The position numbers were made by a program, and so were the translations under genes. 64,000 nt of DNA from an uncultured Collinsella sp. Its GTDB lineage: Bacteria > Actinomycetota > Coriobacteriia > Coriobacteriales > Coriobacteriaceae. Under the pieces are notes generated by a model. The model saw only the letters and a list, made by a program, of their open reading frames with translations. It was not told where the DNA came from and made no database searches. Of this stretch, positions 9,508 to 18,656 are shown piece after piece. Position 1 is the first letter of the stretch. Every line of letters begins with the position of its first letter. Where the stretch lies: contig UQUG01000003.1 in NCBI GenBank assembly GCA_900544205.1, positions 16,867 through 80,866 of the forward strand. The letters run 5' to 3'.

Positions 9508-9540
9508 ACTCGGACAGAACCGACTCGGTTTTGTCCGAGT
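9508..9540. other. Strong hairpin upstream of topoisomerase operon
   Basis: 14-base arms (9508-9521 and 9527-9540, ACTCGGACAGAACC against GGTTTTGTCCGAGT, one G-U pair) with loop GACTC. It sits in the 320-base divergent spacer between the XRE gene and the GyrB-like gene and has no clear T-run. It may be an operator or leader structure; a role is not shown. Confidence 0.6.
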
Positions 9541-9674
9541 AAACGCTGTTCCACCTAATTCCGAACGATTGTTCGATGGATTTCGTGTTGGTTGGAATCG
9601 CCTATGGACTGGGCTATGCTACCTTGACTATCTATATGACTAAAACGCAGCAAAGGAGCACCGAGAGAGCGAGT

Positions 9675-11672
9675 ATGGCAAAAAACACCGCAAACTATGG
9701 TAACGACAGTATTCGTCAGCTCAAGGACGAGGAGCGCGTACGCCTGCGCCCCGCCGTCATCTTTGGCTCGGACGGGCTCGACGGCTGCGCGCATGCCGCC
9801 TTCGAGATCCTGTCCAACGCCGTTGACGAGGCGCGCCAGGGCTACGGCAAGCTCATCACCCTTACCGCCTTTCGCGATGGCTCCATTCAGGTAGAGGACA
9901 ACGGCCGCGGCTGCCCGCTCGACTGGAACCCTTCCGAGAAGCGCTTTAACTGGGAGCTCGTCTTTTGCGAGCTCTACGCCGGCGGCAAATACAACAACAA
10001 CCAAGGCGGCGACTACGACTTCTCGCTCGGCACCAACGGCCTGGGCTCCTGCGCGACCCAGTATGCCTCCGAATACATGGACGTCACGGTTTGGCGTGAC
10101 GGCAACAAGTACTCCCTGCACTTTAAGAAGGGCAAAGTCGTCGGCGCCAAAAAGAAGGCACTCGAGATTGAGCCCAGCGACGAGGACCGCACCGGTACCA
10201 CCATCAAGTGGCGCCCCGATCTTGAGGTCTTTACCTCAATCAGTATTCCCCACGAGTGGTATCGCGAGACCATGCGCCGCCAGGCCGTGGTCAACGCCAA
10301 CGTGACCTTCCGCCTGCGCATCGAGGGCGACGACGGCGAGTTCTCCGAAGAGGACTTCTGCTATCCCAAGGGCATCGAGGACTATGTGCTCGAGAAGGTC
10401 GGTGCCGACTACCTCACCGAGCCCTTCTTTATCGAGGCCGACCGTCGCGGTCGCGACCGCGAGGACCTGCCCGACTACAACGTAAAAATCACTGCTTGCA
10501 TGTGCTTCTCGCGCACCTTCATGATGCAGGAGTACTACCACAACTCATCGTGGCTCGAGAACGGCGGCTCGCCCGAGAAGGCTGCCCGCAGCGCCCTCAC
10601 CAGCGCCATCGATGCTTACATTAAGCAACAGGGCAAGTACAACAAAAACGAGAGCGGCATCAAATGGCAGGACGTCCAGGACTGCCTGGTGCTTGTGACC
10701 AACTGCTTCTCCACCCAAACGTCCTACGAAAACCAGACCAAGAAGGCCATCAATAACCGCTTTATCCAGCAGGCCATGACTGCCTTCTTTAAGGAGCGCC
10801 TCTCGACCTACTTGATCGAGAACAAGGACGCCGCCAACAAGATCATGGAGCAGGTGCTCATCAACAAGCGCTCGCGCGAGAACGCCGAGAAGACGCGTCA
10901 GAGCATCAAAACCAACCTGCAGCAGAAGACCGACATGGCCAACCGCGTGCAGAAGTTCATCGACTGCCGCTCCAAGGACAAGAGCCGTCGCGAGATCTAC
11001 ATCGTAGAGGGCGACTCGGCAGCGGGCGCCATTCGCACCTCGCGCGATGCCGAGTTCCAAGGCGTTATGCCCGTCCGCGGCAAGATCCTCAACTGCCTAA
11101 AGGAGGACTATCCGCGCATCTTTAAGTCCGACATCATCATGGACCTCATGCGCGTGCTGGGCTGCGGCGTGGAGATCAAAGACAAGCGCATCAAGAACCT
11201 TGGCGCCTTCGACCTGGACAACCTCAACTGGAACAAGGTCATCATCTGTACGGACGCCGACGTCGACGGTTACCACATTCGCACGCTCGTGCTCACCATG
11301 CTCTACCGCCTGGTGCCCACGCTCATCGACGAGGGCTACGTGTATATCGCCGAGTCTCCGCTCTACGAGATCAACTGCAAAGAGAAGACCTACTTTGCCT
11401 ACACCGAGCTCGAAAAGAACGGCATCCTCAAGGAGATCGGCGACCAGAAGTGTTCCATCAACCGCTCCAAGGGTCTTGGCGAGAACGACCCGGACATGAT
11501 GTGGCTCACCACCATGAACCCCGAGACGCGTCGCCTGATTAAGGTGGAGCCCGAGGACGTCACCAAGATGGAGACCATGTTTAACCTGTTGCTGGGCAAC
11601 GACGAAGCGGGCCGCAAGCGCCATATCTCCGAGCACGGCAAGGAATATCTGGACCAGCTGGACCTGCAATAG
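9675..11672 (+). CDS. DNA topoisomerase (ATP-hydrolysing) GyrB/ParE-like subunit
   Basis: The 665-residue ATPase subunit of a type IIA topoisomerase. It carries the GHKL motifs FEILSNAVDEA (ATP-binding Asn48), DNGRGCP and TNGLGSCATQYAS, the TOPRIM motif EGDSAAGAI and the metal-binding DADVDGYHIRTL. RSKGLGEND near the C-terminus is the usual GyrB/ParE end. The N-terminal RPAVIFGSDGLDG replaces the common RPGMYIG, marking a divergent class. The ATG at 9675 is chosen because the protein begins there with a purine-rich site (GAGAGAGCGAG) before it. It forms an operon with the GyrA-like gene 45 bases downstream. Since no chromosomal gyrase context (dnaA, recF) is present, this is likely a second enzyme, functionally topoisomerase IV. 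It acts with the next gene product in chromosome decatenation. Confidence 0.9.
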   Translation: MAKNTANYGNDSIRQLKDEERVRLRPAVIFGSDGLDGCAHAAFEILSNAVDEARQGYGKLITLTAFRDGSIQVEDNGRGCPLDWNPSEKRFNWELVFCELYAGGKYNNNQGGDYDFSLGTNGLGSCATQYASEYMDVTVWRDGNKYSLHFKKGKVVGAKKKALEIEPSDEDRTGTTIKWRPDLEVFTSISIPHEWYRETMRRQAVVNANVTFRLRIEGDDGEFSEEDFCYPKGIEDYVLEKVGADYLTEPFFIEADRRGRDREDLPDYNVKITACMCFSRTFMMQEYYHNSSWLENGGSPEKAARSALTSAIDAYIKQQGKYNKNESGIKWQDVQDCLVLVTNCFSTQTSYENQTKKAINNRFIQQAMTAFFKERLSTYLIENKDAANKIMEQVLINKRSRENAEKTRQSIKTNLQQKTDMANRVQKFIDCRSKDKSRREIYIVEGDSAAGAIRTSRDAEFQGVMPVRGKILNCLKEDYPRIFKSDIIMDLMRVLGCGVEIKDKRIKNLGAFDLDNLNWNKVIICTDADVDGYHIRTLVLTMLYRLVPTLIDEGYVYIAESPLYEINCKEKTYFAYTELEKNGILKEIGDQKCSINRSKGLGENDPDMMWLTTMNPETRRLIKVEPEDVTKMETMFNLLLGNDEAGRKRHISEHGKEYLDQLDLQ

Positions 11673-11717
11673 CAGCAAATCGATAACGACGGCCCATAAG
11701 AAGTTCAAGAGGAAATC

Positions 11718-13958
11718 GTGGCAAAGAAGAAGACGAAGAACCAGCCAAAGAAAAAGCAGGTCAACGCCGAGAACGTCATCGGCCTGCACTCCGAGGTCAC
11801 CGACCAGCCGATCACGCAGACGCTCGAGGTCAACTACATGCCCTACGCCATGAGCGTCAACGTCTCGCGTGCGTTCCCCGAGATCGACGGCTTTAAGCCC
11901 TCGCACCGCAAGCTGCTCTACACCATGTACAAGATGGGTCTGCTCAAGGGCGAGCGCCAGAAGAGCGCCAACATCGTGGGTCAGACCATGAAGCTCAACC
12001 CGCACGGCGATGCCGCGATCTACGAGACGATGGTGCGTCTGGCAACCGGCAACGAGGCGTTGCTCGCACCGTTCGTTGAGTCGAAGGGCAACTTTGGCAA
12101 GTATTATTCGGGCGACTTGAGCTACGCCGCTTCGCGTTACACCGAAGCCAAGCTCTCCCCCATCAGCGCCGAGATCTTCAAGGACATCGATAAGGACCCG
12201 GTCGACTTCGTCGACAGCTACGACGGCGCCATGAAGGAGCCGCGCCTGCTGCCCACCACGTTCCCCAACATCCTCGTCTCGGCCAATAAGGGCATCGGCG
12301 TCGCCATGGCGTCCGACATCTGCGGCTTTAACCTCAACGAGGTCTGCACCGCCACCATGCATTACCTGCAGGATCCCGACTGCGACCTGCTCGAGTACAT
12401 GCCCATGCCCGACTTCTCGACCGGCGGTGAAATTATCTACCGCCGCGAGGAGATGGAAAAGATTATCGAGACCGGCCTTGGCAGCTTCCAGATCCGCTCC
12501 CGCTGGCGCTGGATTCCCGAAGAGCGCATCATCGAGGTCTACGAGATCCCCTACACCACCAAGACCGATGTCATTATCGAGCGCATCGTCAAGCTCTCCA
12601 AAGAGGGCAAGGTCAAGGAGATCGCTGACATCCGCGACGAAACCGACCTCTCGGGCTTGCGCATCGCCATCGACCTTAAGCGCGGTGTTGACCCCGACAA
12701 GCTCATGGCCAAGCTCTATCGCTCGACCACGCTGCAGGATTCGTTCTCGTGCAACTTCAACGTGCTCGTCGACGGTTATCCCCGTGTTATGGGCGTGCGC
12801 CAGATTCTGCACGAGTGGGTCAAGTGGCGTATTGAGTCCACGCGTCGCCGCATTAACTTTGACCTGGGCAAAAAGTCCGAGCGCCTGCACCTGCTGCACG
12901 GCCTCGGGGCGATCTTGCTCGACATCGACAAGGCCATCGCCATCATCCGCGGCACCAAGCTCGAAGCCGAGGTCGTGCCCAACCTTATGAAGGGTTTCGA
13001 CATCGACGAGACCCAGGCCGAGTTTGTTGCCGAGCTTAAGCTCCGCAACATCAACGAGGAGTACATCCTCAACCGCACCAAGGACATTGCAAAGCTTGAG
13101 GGCGAGATTGCCGAGCTTGAGGAGATCCTCTCCAGCGAGGAGAACATCAAGAAGGTCATCGGCGACGAGCTGGCCGCAGTCAACAAGAAGTACGTGATGC
13201 CGCGCCGCACGGGCAGGATCGAGCCCCATGAGGTTATCGAGGTAAGCTTGGAGCCCGAGGTCGAGGAGTACCCGGTCACCATCATGCTCTCGCGCGATGG
13301 CTACCTTAAGAAGATGACGGACCGCGTGCTCAAGAAGGCGACCACGCTCAAGTACAAAGACGGCGACAAACCCTTTATCGAGTTCCCGTCCTCCAACACC
13401 CACGAGCTGCTGGTCTTTACCAACAAGAGCCAGGTATACAAGTGCAAGGTTGCGGCGTTTGAGGACACCAAGTCGGCCCAGCTGGGCTCGTACCTGCCCA
13501 CCGATCTTGAGATGGAACCTGACGAGAGCGTCATATGGGTCATCGACCCCGAGGACTACAAGGCCGACGTGCTGTTTGTCTTTGAGAACGGCCGCGTGGT
13601 GCGCGTCGCGCTTTCTGGATACGTCACCAAGACCAACCGCAAACGCCTCAAGAACGCCATCTACGGCGGCAGCAAACTGCTGTATGCCCAGGTGCTCAAG
13701 GAGAATCGCGACATTGCGCTGGTCTCGAGCGACTACCGTTTGATGAACTTCAACACGTCGCTGCTCAAGACCAAGACGACCACTAACACGCAGGGCGTCC
13801 AGGCCTTTACCGCCAAGAAGGGCCGCTCGGTCACCACCGTCGGCACGACCGAGGAGATTCTTGGCGCCGGCGTCTCGGCCGAGAAGTTCACCGCGCAGAG
13901 CCTCCCCTCAGCCGGTGCCCTCATGAAGGAAAACGACATGCCGAGCCTGTTTGACTAG
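11718..13958 (+). CDS. DNA topoisomerase (ATP-hydrolysing) GyrA/ParC-like subunit
   Basis: The 746-residue breakage-reunion subunit. After a Lys-rich start (MAKKKTKNQPKKKQ) comes the winged-helix/tower core, with catalytic Tyr141 in AASRYTEAKLSPI, and a coiled-coil region (about 410-480). The C-terminal portion is only about 250 residues, with no clear GyrA-box (QRRGGKG), which favours a decatenating over a supercoiling role. The quinolone region reads HGDAAIYE: alanine at the E. coli Ser83 position and glutamate at Asp87. The GTG start at 11718 follows AGAGGAAATC. It is the partner of the preceding ATPase gene. The 746-residue length is shorter than typical GyrA (about 850). Confidence 0.9.
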   Translation: MAKKKTKNQPKKKQVNAENVIGLHSEVTDQPITQTLEVNYMPYAMSVNVSRAFPEIDGFKPSHRKLLYTMYKMGLLKGERQKSANIVGQTMKLNPHGDAAIYETMVRLATGNEALLAPFVESKGNFGKYYSGDLSYAASRYTEAKLSPISAEIFKDIDKDPVDFVDSYDGAMKEPRLLPTTFPNILVSANKGIGVAMASDICGFNLNEVCTATMHYLQDPDCDLLEYMPMPDFSTGGEIIYRREEMEKIIETGLGSFQIRSRWRWIPEERIIEVYEIPYTTKTDVIIERIVKLSKEGKVKEIADIRDETDLSGLRIAIDLKRGVDPDKLMAKLYRSTTLQDSFSCNFNVLVDGYPRVMGVRQILHEWVKWRIESTRRRINFDLGKKSERLHLLHGLGAILLDIDKAIAIIRGTKLEAEVVPNLMKGFDIDETQAEFVAELKLRNINEEYILNRTKDIAKLEGEIAELEEILSSEENIKKVIGDELAAVNKKYVMPRRTGRIEPHEVIEVSLEPEVEEYPVTIMLSRDGYLKKMTDRVLKKATTLKYKDGDKPFIEFPSSNTHELLVFTNKSQVYKCKVAAFEDTKSAQLGSYLPTDLEMEPDESVIWVIDPEDYKADVLFVFENGRVVRVALSGYVTKTNRKRLKNAIYGGSKLLYAQVLKENRDIALVSSDYRLMNFNTSLLKTKTTTNTQGVQAFTAKKGRSVTTVGTTEEILGAGVSAEKFTAQSLPSAGALMKENDMPSLFD

Positions 13959-13996
13959 GACGACGGCAATCGAACTGGTCCAAGCCACAAACCAAC

Positions 13997-14034
13997 GGGG
14001 CCCGGAACGCAGTAAATGCCGCGCTCCGGGCCCC
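13997..14034 (+). terminator. Hairpin after topoisomerase operon
   Basis: Arms GGGGCCCGGA (13997-14006) and TCCGGGCCCC (14025-14034) with additional inner pairing. There is no long T-run. It lies between convergent genes (GyrA-like and the minus-strand ATPase), so a terminator role for either is likely. Confidence 0.6.
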
Positions 14035-14056
14035 ATGCATTACAGCAGCATCATCC

Positions 14057-15346
14057 CTATAGACAAAATGCCGCATAAAGTGGAACAGACATAAGCCCAT
14101 CATTCATTCCAAAGGGCTTAGTCGATAGCCTGATAAGGCGCACGCCCGGATGGGTCTTTTTAAGTGAGGACAGGCTTCGAGATCTTGTGTTCTCCCCCGC
14201 CTTGACTTCAATCGCAGACAAGCATCCCTGTTTCTCTACTACAAAGTCGATTTCCGCACGATTGTCTCGCGCCCAATAATGCAGCGGATAGCCCATGGCT
14301 AAAAGCTGTTGGGCAACGTAGTTTTCGGTAAGTGCGCCCATGAATGTGCCGCCGATGCCGGCAAGAATATCGGCGCGTTGAGCACCGGCCTTGGAGACGA
14401 GCAGCCCTGTATCCGCCTGATAGATTTTAAAAGCAGACGGGTTAACAAAGGCCTCTAAAGGGCTTTCGATCTGCCCGACTAGGCTGCAGCGCGCCACCGT
14501 ACCCGACAATACAAGCCAGTCGAGAGCATCTCCAAAGAGAGACGCATTGCCCCCCGCTCGCACTACCTTGTATTGAAATTTACGATTTTCTTTGGCAAGC
14601 TGCTGTGGAATGGAATCGAAGCACGCACGCGTCTTTGCGCTCAAGCGTTCATCAGCATATTTATTGGTGTCGGCGGAATATCCGTCGAGAATAATCCGAT
14701 GCTTTTCGGCCACATCAATGATTGACTGATCATCGATGTACGTTTGGACCGCCTCGGGCATTCCGCCAACAACAAGATACTGTCGATAGAGCCCAAGCGC
14801 CTTTTCATGAAGGCTTGGCGCAAGAGGTCCCATTGACTCGAATGATGAGCGTATCTCGTCGACCAGCTGATCATGCCCCATCGCCCAGAGAAACTCCTCG
14901 AAATCGAGTGGAGTCATCTCAATCAAGTCGGTCTTTCCAACGGGGAACGAATACGACTGATGGTTAATGGCAACCCCAAGAAGCGACCCAGCAGCCGCAA
15001 CGTAATACTCGGGAGCATCTTCGCAAAAGTATTTAAGGGAAGTGAGCGCTTCCTCGCATGCCTGGATCTCGTCAATGAACAGTAAGGTTTTGCCAGGCAC
15101 GATACGCTGCCCCGTACGAGCCTCGATCGCGCGTACGATCGAATGAGGGTCAAGACCGCCCGAAAAATCCGCTCGCGCCGACCGGTCATTCTCAAGATTA
15201 ACGTAGACAACCGATTCGAAAAGATCCTGGGCGTACGTTCTGAGCAGATAGGTCTTGCCACACTGGCGCACGCCTTTGACCAGCAAAGGTTTTCTATCAG
15301 CCGTGTCTCGCCATTCCCTAAGGAGTTCGTCTGCCTTGCGACGCAT
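14057..15346 (-). CDS. AAA ATPase with DUF4143 C-terminal domain
   Basis: A 429-residue protein of the widespread ATPase/DUF4143 family. The Walker A is LLVKGVRQCGKTYLL (about residues 21-35) and the Walker B is LLFIDEIQAC. The C-terminal PD-(D/E)xK-like region is AEIDFVVEKQGCLSAIEVKA, as in the family's DUF4143 part. ATG 15346 follows GAGGGAAGG at 6 bases; TTG 15352 is the alternative. The family function is not established; the nuclease-like tail suggests nucleic-acid handling, and members are frequent in accessory regions. Two decayed C-terminal fragments of the same family lie at 16294-16629 and 44086-44290. Confidence 0.85.
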   Translation of the reverse strand: MRRKADELLREWRDTADRKPLLVKGVRQCGKTYLLRTYAQDLFESVVYVNLENDRSARADFSGGLDPHSIVRAIEARTGQRIVPGKTLLFIDEIQACEEALTSLKYFCEDAPEYYVAAAGSLLGVAINHQSYSFPVGKTDLIEMTPLDFEEFLWAMGHDQLVDEIRSSFESMGPLAPSLHEKALGLYRQYLVVGGMPEAVQTYIDDQSIIDVAEKHRIILDGYSADTNKYADERLSAKTRACFDSIPQQLAKENRKFQYKVVRAGGNASLFGDALDWLVLSGTVARCSLVGQIESPLEAFVNPSAFKIYQADTGLLVSKAGAQRADILAGIGGTFMGALTENYVAQQLLAMGYPLHYWARDNRAEIDFVVEKQGCLSAIEVKAGENTRSRSLSSLKKTHPGVRLIRLSTKPFGMNDGLMSVPLYAAFCL

Positions 15347-15526
15347 ACGCAACCTTCCCTCATGAATTTCTGTTTGACAATATTTTAACGCGGATTAATT
15401 TGTTTTCAGTTATTTTTCTGCGTTTAAAAATTGTTCTATACGGTACTTGAGGGAATACCCCCTATCTCTTGGATAAGGATAGCAAGCATTTCCACCAACA
15501 CCGATTGCCATGCGTTCTTCTTGTCC

Positions 15527-16057
15527 TTAGGCGAGCTTGCGAGCGAGCTCTCGCACCTCTTCCAGCTTGGGCGACGATGCCATGCTGTCGCGCTCAGTCA
15601 TGCCGCTGATGGTGACAATGCCCTGGTCCTCCCACTTGCAGTACGCACAGGTCGACTTGTACATAGCGATCGCCGCATCATAGACGCCCTCACTGTGACT
15701 ATCGAGCAAAAGGGCCGTCTTGGTGAACGGGAAACCCGTGGCACCGAAGGCGTACAGGCGGTCGATGGCGGCTTTCTCCTGCGCAGTGATATCAAACCAG
15801 TAGATAGGCGAAGCGAAGACAACCATGTCGGCGCCTTTCAGCGGCTCAATCACGTTGGCCATGTCATCCTTCTGCACACAGGTGCCCTCATGGGTAAAGC
15901 AGTACTGGCATCCCAGGCAACCAGCAATCTTCTTGCTGGCAACGCGGATGACCTCGACCGCATTGCCGGCCTCGCGCGCGGTCTCGGCAAACGTCTCGAC
16001 CATGGTGTCGGTATTGGCGCCCTTACGCGGGCTACCACTCAATACAACGATATTCAT
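15527..16057 (-). CDS. Flavodoxin-fold NAD(P)H-dependent FMN reductase family protein
   Basis: A 176-residue protein with the FMN-binding start MNIVVLSGSPRKGANTDTM (phosphate loop SGSPRKGANT), a cysteine pair CLGCQYCFTHEGTC typical of iron-sulfur flavoprotein/NADPH-dependent FMN reductase relatives, and ADMVVFASPIYWF. It probably binds FMN and transfers electrons from NAD(P)H to quinones, nitro compounds or disulfides; the substrate is unknown. AGGAGGGAG lies 7-9 bases before the ATG. A cysteine motif near the C-terminal third (STCAYC) is not universal in the family. This gene marks the left boundary of the accessory block and may be the original neighbour of guaA. Confidence 0.85.
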   Translation of the reverse strand: MNIVVLSGSPRKGANTDTMVETFAETAREAGNAVEVIRVASKKIAGCLGCQYCFTHEGTCVQKDDMANVIEPLKGADMVVFASPIYWFDITAQEKAAIDRLYAFGATGFPFTKTALLLDSHSEGVYDAAIAMYKSTCAYCKWEDQGIVTISGMTERDSMASSPKLEEVRELARKLA

Positions 16058-16145
16058 AGAAATCTCCCTCCTTCATGCCGCAGGCGCGCGGCATATTTTT
16101 TGTTTTAACCAAAACGTATGGAGTTATTCAATCGCCTCGTTTCAG

Positions 16146-16157
16146 CTACTCCCACTC
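16146..16157. repeat. guaA-type attachment site copy 1 (leftmost)
   Basis: CTACTCCCACTC, identical to the last codons of guaA at 48314-48325. Read on the minus strand the flanking frame even gives VAPIVEWE-stop. It is the leftmost of six same-orientation copies and the likely chromosome-distal junction of the stacked elements. Confidence 0.65.
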
Positions 16158-16293
16158 GACAATAGGAGCCACTGGCCAAAAGCCTGTCAACATCAAAACA
16201 AGTTTTCAATCTATCGATTCTACGTGAGGCAATGGTCCTCATTTGATACCCGCGCTGTTTGCGCACTAGGGAGCAAAGGAATCTGGCCGCCGC

Positions 16294-16629
16294 TCAAATA
16301 AGATCACCGCCATCTTGCATAAACGACGCCATGTTAAGGTGCCTGATGCCATCCCTCTCCTGCAATAGAGGATCAAGCGTGAACAAGTAGCGCGGATAAC
16401 CATCCCTGATGTGGTCGAACGGCCTGTACTCGCGCTCCTCGACGCCTCTGTCGGCAATCGACATAGAGACCTGGATGTAGGCGTAAGCATTGCGCCTACG
16501 AGCGATGAAGTCACACTCGAGCTTCCCAATACGGCCCACAGAAAGCTCATACCCGCGCGATGCAAGATAGAGGTAGATCTTCACGTCGGTATATACGCAA
16601 GATGCGCCCCCTTTTTTCTCAGCGTCCAT
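16294..16629 (-). pseudogene. DUF4143 ATPase, C-terminal fragment
   Basis: A 111-codon remnant holding only the C-terminal domain of an ATPase/DUF4143 protein: VYTDVKIYLYLASRGYELSV, then GKLECDFIARRRNAYAYIQV and an end RDGIRHLNMASFM. The ATPase domain is absent; a full relative has about 430 residues. The frame starts at an ATG by chance and upstream sequence is AT-rich and non-coding. It lies between attachment site copies 1 and 2, so it is a relic inside a collapsed element. Confidence 0.75.
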
Positions 16630-16683
16630 TTCATCAGTTATGGGGGTGCTTTTTTACATTTTATAAAAAAGCGTACCGATAAC

Positions 16684-16695
16684 TTATTCCCACTC
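16684..16695. repeat. guaA-type attachment site copy 2
   Basis: TTATTCCCACTC; on the minus strand it encodes TEWE-stop (TAA). It is the same motif type as at 38095 and 43561, differing from guaA by synonymous or third-base changes. It lies at the 3' end of the frameshifted gene 16694-17180. Confidence 0.6.
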
Positions 16696-17180
16696 AGTTT
16701 CGAAAATCGAATGGTTTTGAAGTTTCGAAAGCGGCAGGGCACCATGCATAAGGGCATGTTGGGATCCGCACCAGTAAAACAGGAATTGACTCACGCGAGA
16801 AGGCGCCGCCCCGTCGCCTCGATGCGTGCGACAGGCAGATTAGGTTTGGGGAGTAGAACGGCCCTTGCGCGAGGCGTGAATTGTAATCGATAAAGCCGAG
16901 CTTTGAGAACATGCGGTTTATCTCGTCGAACGTTGAGTCAACAGGGGCTTGCGCCCCGTCGGCCGACTTGGCGACGCCCATGTCCATGATGCCGGGCACA
17001 AGTGTGAATGCGCCACGTGGAGGCGAAGGGGTCACCCGAAAGGTTGATGGTAAGCGAGCACCAGAGGTCAAGGTGGTCCTCGCCTTCCGGGTTTGTGAGG
17101 TCGAGGGCGAGTGCCCCTCCCTCGGTCGCGTACAGCGGCGGCAGGCACTCGGCCAGCTCCTCAGTCATAAGCGCTTGCAT
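16694..17180 (-). pseudogene. DUF2958-like gene broken by frameshift
   Basis: The minus-strand start at 17180 (MQALMTEELAECLPPLYATE) has GGAGGGGAGACGGAC before it. It closely resembles the start of the intact DUF2958 gene at 31955 (MQELMTREIAEGLPRLY). After SLTINLSGDPFAS near 17010 the reading frame loses sense. Coding-like sequence continues in another frame (GIMDMGVAKSADGAQAPVDS, then STFDEINRMFSKLGFIDY) down to a stop at 16694, on the attachment motif. I read it as one gene with a frameshift. The N-terminus is DUF2958-like but the rest does not match that family well. Confidence 0.5.
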
Positions 17181-17229
17181 GTCCGTCTCCCCTCCAGGCC
17201 ACGTCGGACCCCTAGAATCTTCGCCCCGC

Positions 17230-17271
17230 GGGCAAAGCCTCGGCGCGCCCCATGGCATCTCGGCTTTGCCC
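17230..17271 (-). promoter_or_regulatory. Leader hairpin shared with the second DUF2958 gene
   Basis: Arms GGGCAAAGCC (17230-17239) and GGCTTTGCCC (17262-17271), about 50 bases before the start of the broken DUF2958-like gene. A related hairpin occurs at the same distance before the intact gene (32003-32046). The remaining bases between here and 17560 show no gene. Confidence 0.5.
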
Positions 17272-17559
17272 CCTGCAATGTCGCGCAGCGGAGACACCAC
17301 CTGAGACGGATGTCGATGCATCGAACCCGAGACCGGGCGCGGCGGCGGGGAGCCTCTCGCGCGAACAATCTGCTCGATCCTGCCGCACCCATCTTAAAAA
17401 AGTTCGAAAAACGTTCAATCGTACGACATCCGTCGAACAGTCGGGGGTACACACCACTACAGAAGGCCCACGGAACGGGGGGCGAGATGGTCGGCGACGG
17501 GTTCAAGGCACTCTCCGGCCCCACGCTCCGCTAGGGAGGGCGTCGGGAGGGAGGCCGTA

Positions 17560-18021
17560 ATGGGTGAGAAGGACGAGCGGCCGGAGCGGGTGTTCCCCGG
17601 CAGGACAGACCCGTGGTTCATAGCGGCCATGGTGATTGTGGCGGGCGGTTTATCCGCGGCGTGTATCGCGTGTTTCCTGAGCTCGAGTCCCGCGCTCCTA
17701 TGGGGCTGGTTCGCGCTGCTGCCCGTCCCGGCCCTCGTGGCCCTGGCCGCCCTTCCCGTCCGCAGCAACCGCCTCGAGCTCTACGGCGACCGCCTCGTCG
17801 TCGTGTACGCTAGGATGCGTTCGGTGATACCCTACGCCCACGTGCGGGGCGTCCGGCGCACCAGGACGCTCTGGGCGGGGACGGCCAACTCGCTCGACCG
17901 CGTCTATATCGAGGCGCCCTACGACGGCGACGCCATCGTCTCGGTGACCGACAATGATGCCCTCGTGGCAGAGCTCGAGCGTAGGTGCGGCCTGCGGCCC
18001 GGCTGCGAACAAGGCAACTAG
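17560..18021 (+). CDS. Small membrane protein with bacterial PH-like domain
   Basis: A 153-residue protein. Two adjacent transmembrane helices (about residues 20-42 and 48-68) are followed by a cytoplasmic beta domain, NRLELYGDRLVVVYARMRSV then IPYAHVRGVRRTRTLWAGTA, typical of bPH/PH-like membrane proteins. GGGAGGGAGG lies 6-8 bases before ATG 17560. The function of such proteins is generally unknown. It is followed within 25 bases by the YjdF remnant on the same strand, suggesting a former operon, and lies between attachment copies 2 and 3. Confidence 0.75.
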   Translation: MGEKDERPERVFPGRTDPWFIAAMVIVAGGLSAACIACFLSSSPALLWGWFALLPVPALVALAALPVRSNRLELYGDRLVVVYARMRSVIPYAHVRGVRRTRTLWAGTANSLDRVYIEAPYDGDAIVSVTDNDALVAELERRCGLRPGCEQGN

Positions 18022-18045
18022 CTTCGCAGGGCGGCTATCAGCGAC

Positions 18046-18448
18046 TTGCTGCTCATCGTCATATCACGACGGCCAATTCTGGGTCGGGCTGGCGGAGCAC
18101 GTCGAGGACGGAAGGTACGGCGTCGCCCGCATCGTCTTCGGCGCGGAGCCGTCCGATGAGGAGATTCTGCGATTCGTTACAAGCGAATGGGAGAAGCTCT
18201 CGTTCTTCGGCGACAAGGCCACTGAAACAAGCAAGCCCGCGAAGAACCCCAAGCGGCGCGCTCGCGAGGCGGCGAAGGCCCTTAAACGGCCCGCTGTGAG
18301 CACCAAGGCACAACAGGCGCTCGCGGCACAGCGGGAAGCGATGAAGCGGGAGTCGGCTCAAGCAAGAAGTCAGCGTCGCGCGGATGAGGCGGAGGCGCGC
18401 TTCGAGCAGCGGAAGTTGAAGCGCAAGCAGAAACATCGCGGGCACTGA
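18046..18448 (+). pseudogene. YjdF (DUF2992) family protein, frameshifted at its 5' end
   Basis: The body is clearly YjdF-like: YHDGQFWVGLAEHVEDGRYG, then PKRRAREAAKALKRPAVST and a basic tail ending KRKQKHRGH. The normal N-terminus would be a short hydrophobic strand directly before YHDGQFW. That strand (LLLIV) is present from TTG 18046 but one base out of frame, with an extra A near 18061. In the frame of the body there is no usable start close by; the open frame reaches back to 17954 through unrelated sequence. The protein is therefore probably inactive, or begins at an unrecognised site. YjdF genes are known to be controlled by the yjdF RNA motif; I do not see it in the short upstream gap. 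Confidence 0.65.
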
Positions 18449-18482
18449 TCGCCATTTGCAGCAAGGCAAACCATATACAGCA

Positions 18483-18514
18483 GCGGCGTCAATTCCACTT
18501 GAAGCCGACGCCGC
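18483..18514. terminator. Hairpin between convergent yjdF remnant and toxin gene
   Basis: An 8-bp stem GCGGCGTC (18483-18490) with GACGCCGC (18507-18514). There is no T-run. Its position between convergent genes suggests termination. Confidence 0.45.
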
Positions 18515-18656
18515 GTAGACGCTAATGGTGACGGCTATGCACGGGCACGGGCGCGCCACCGCACTTCACAGCTTGTTTCTCAAGTATTTGGGACGCACAC
18601 GCGGCGTTCAAAAATGCGGAGCGACTCCGCATGGCTCGAGACTGAGCCGAGGTGCC

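Noticed and set aside
11097..13403. 768-codon minus-strand ORF under the GyrA-like gene
   Set aside because: It is antisense to two well-supported topoisomerase genes and has low-complexity Leu/Asp/Val composition typical of such shadows.
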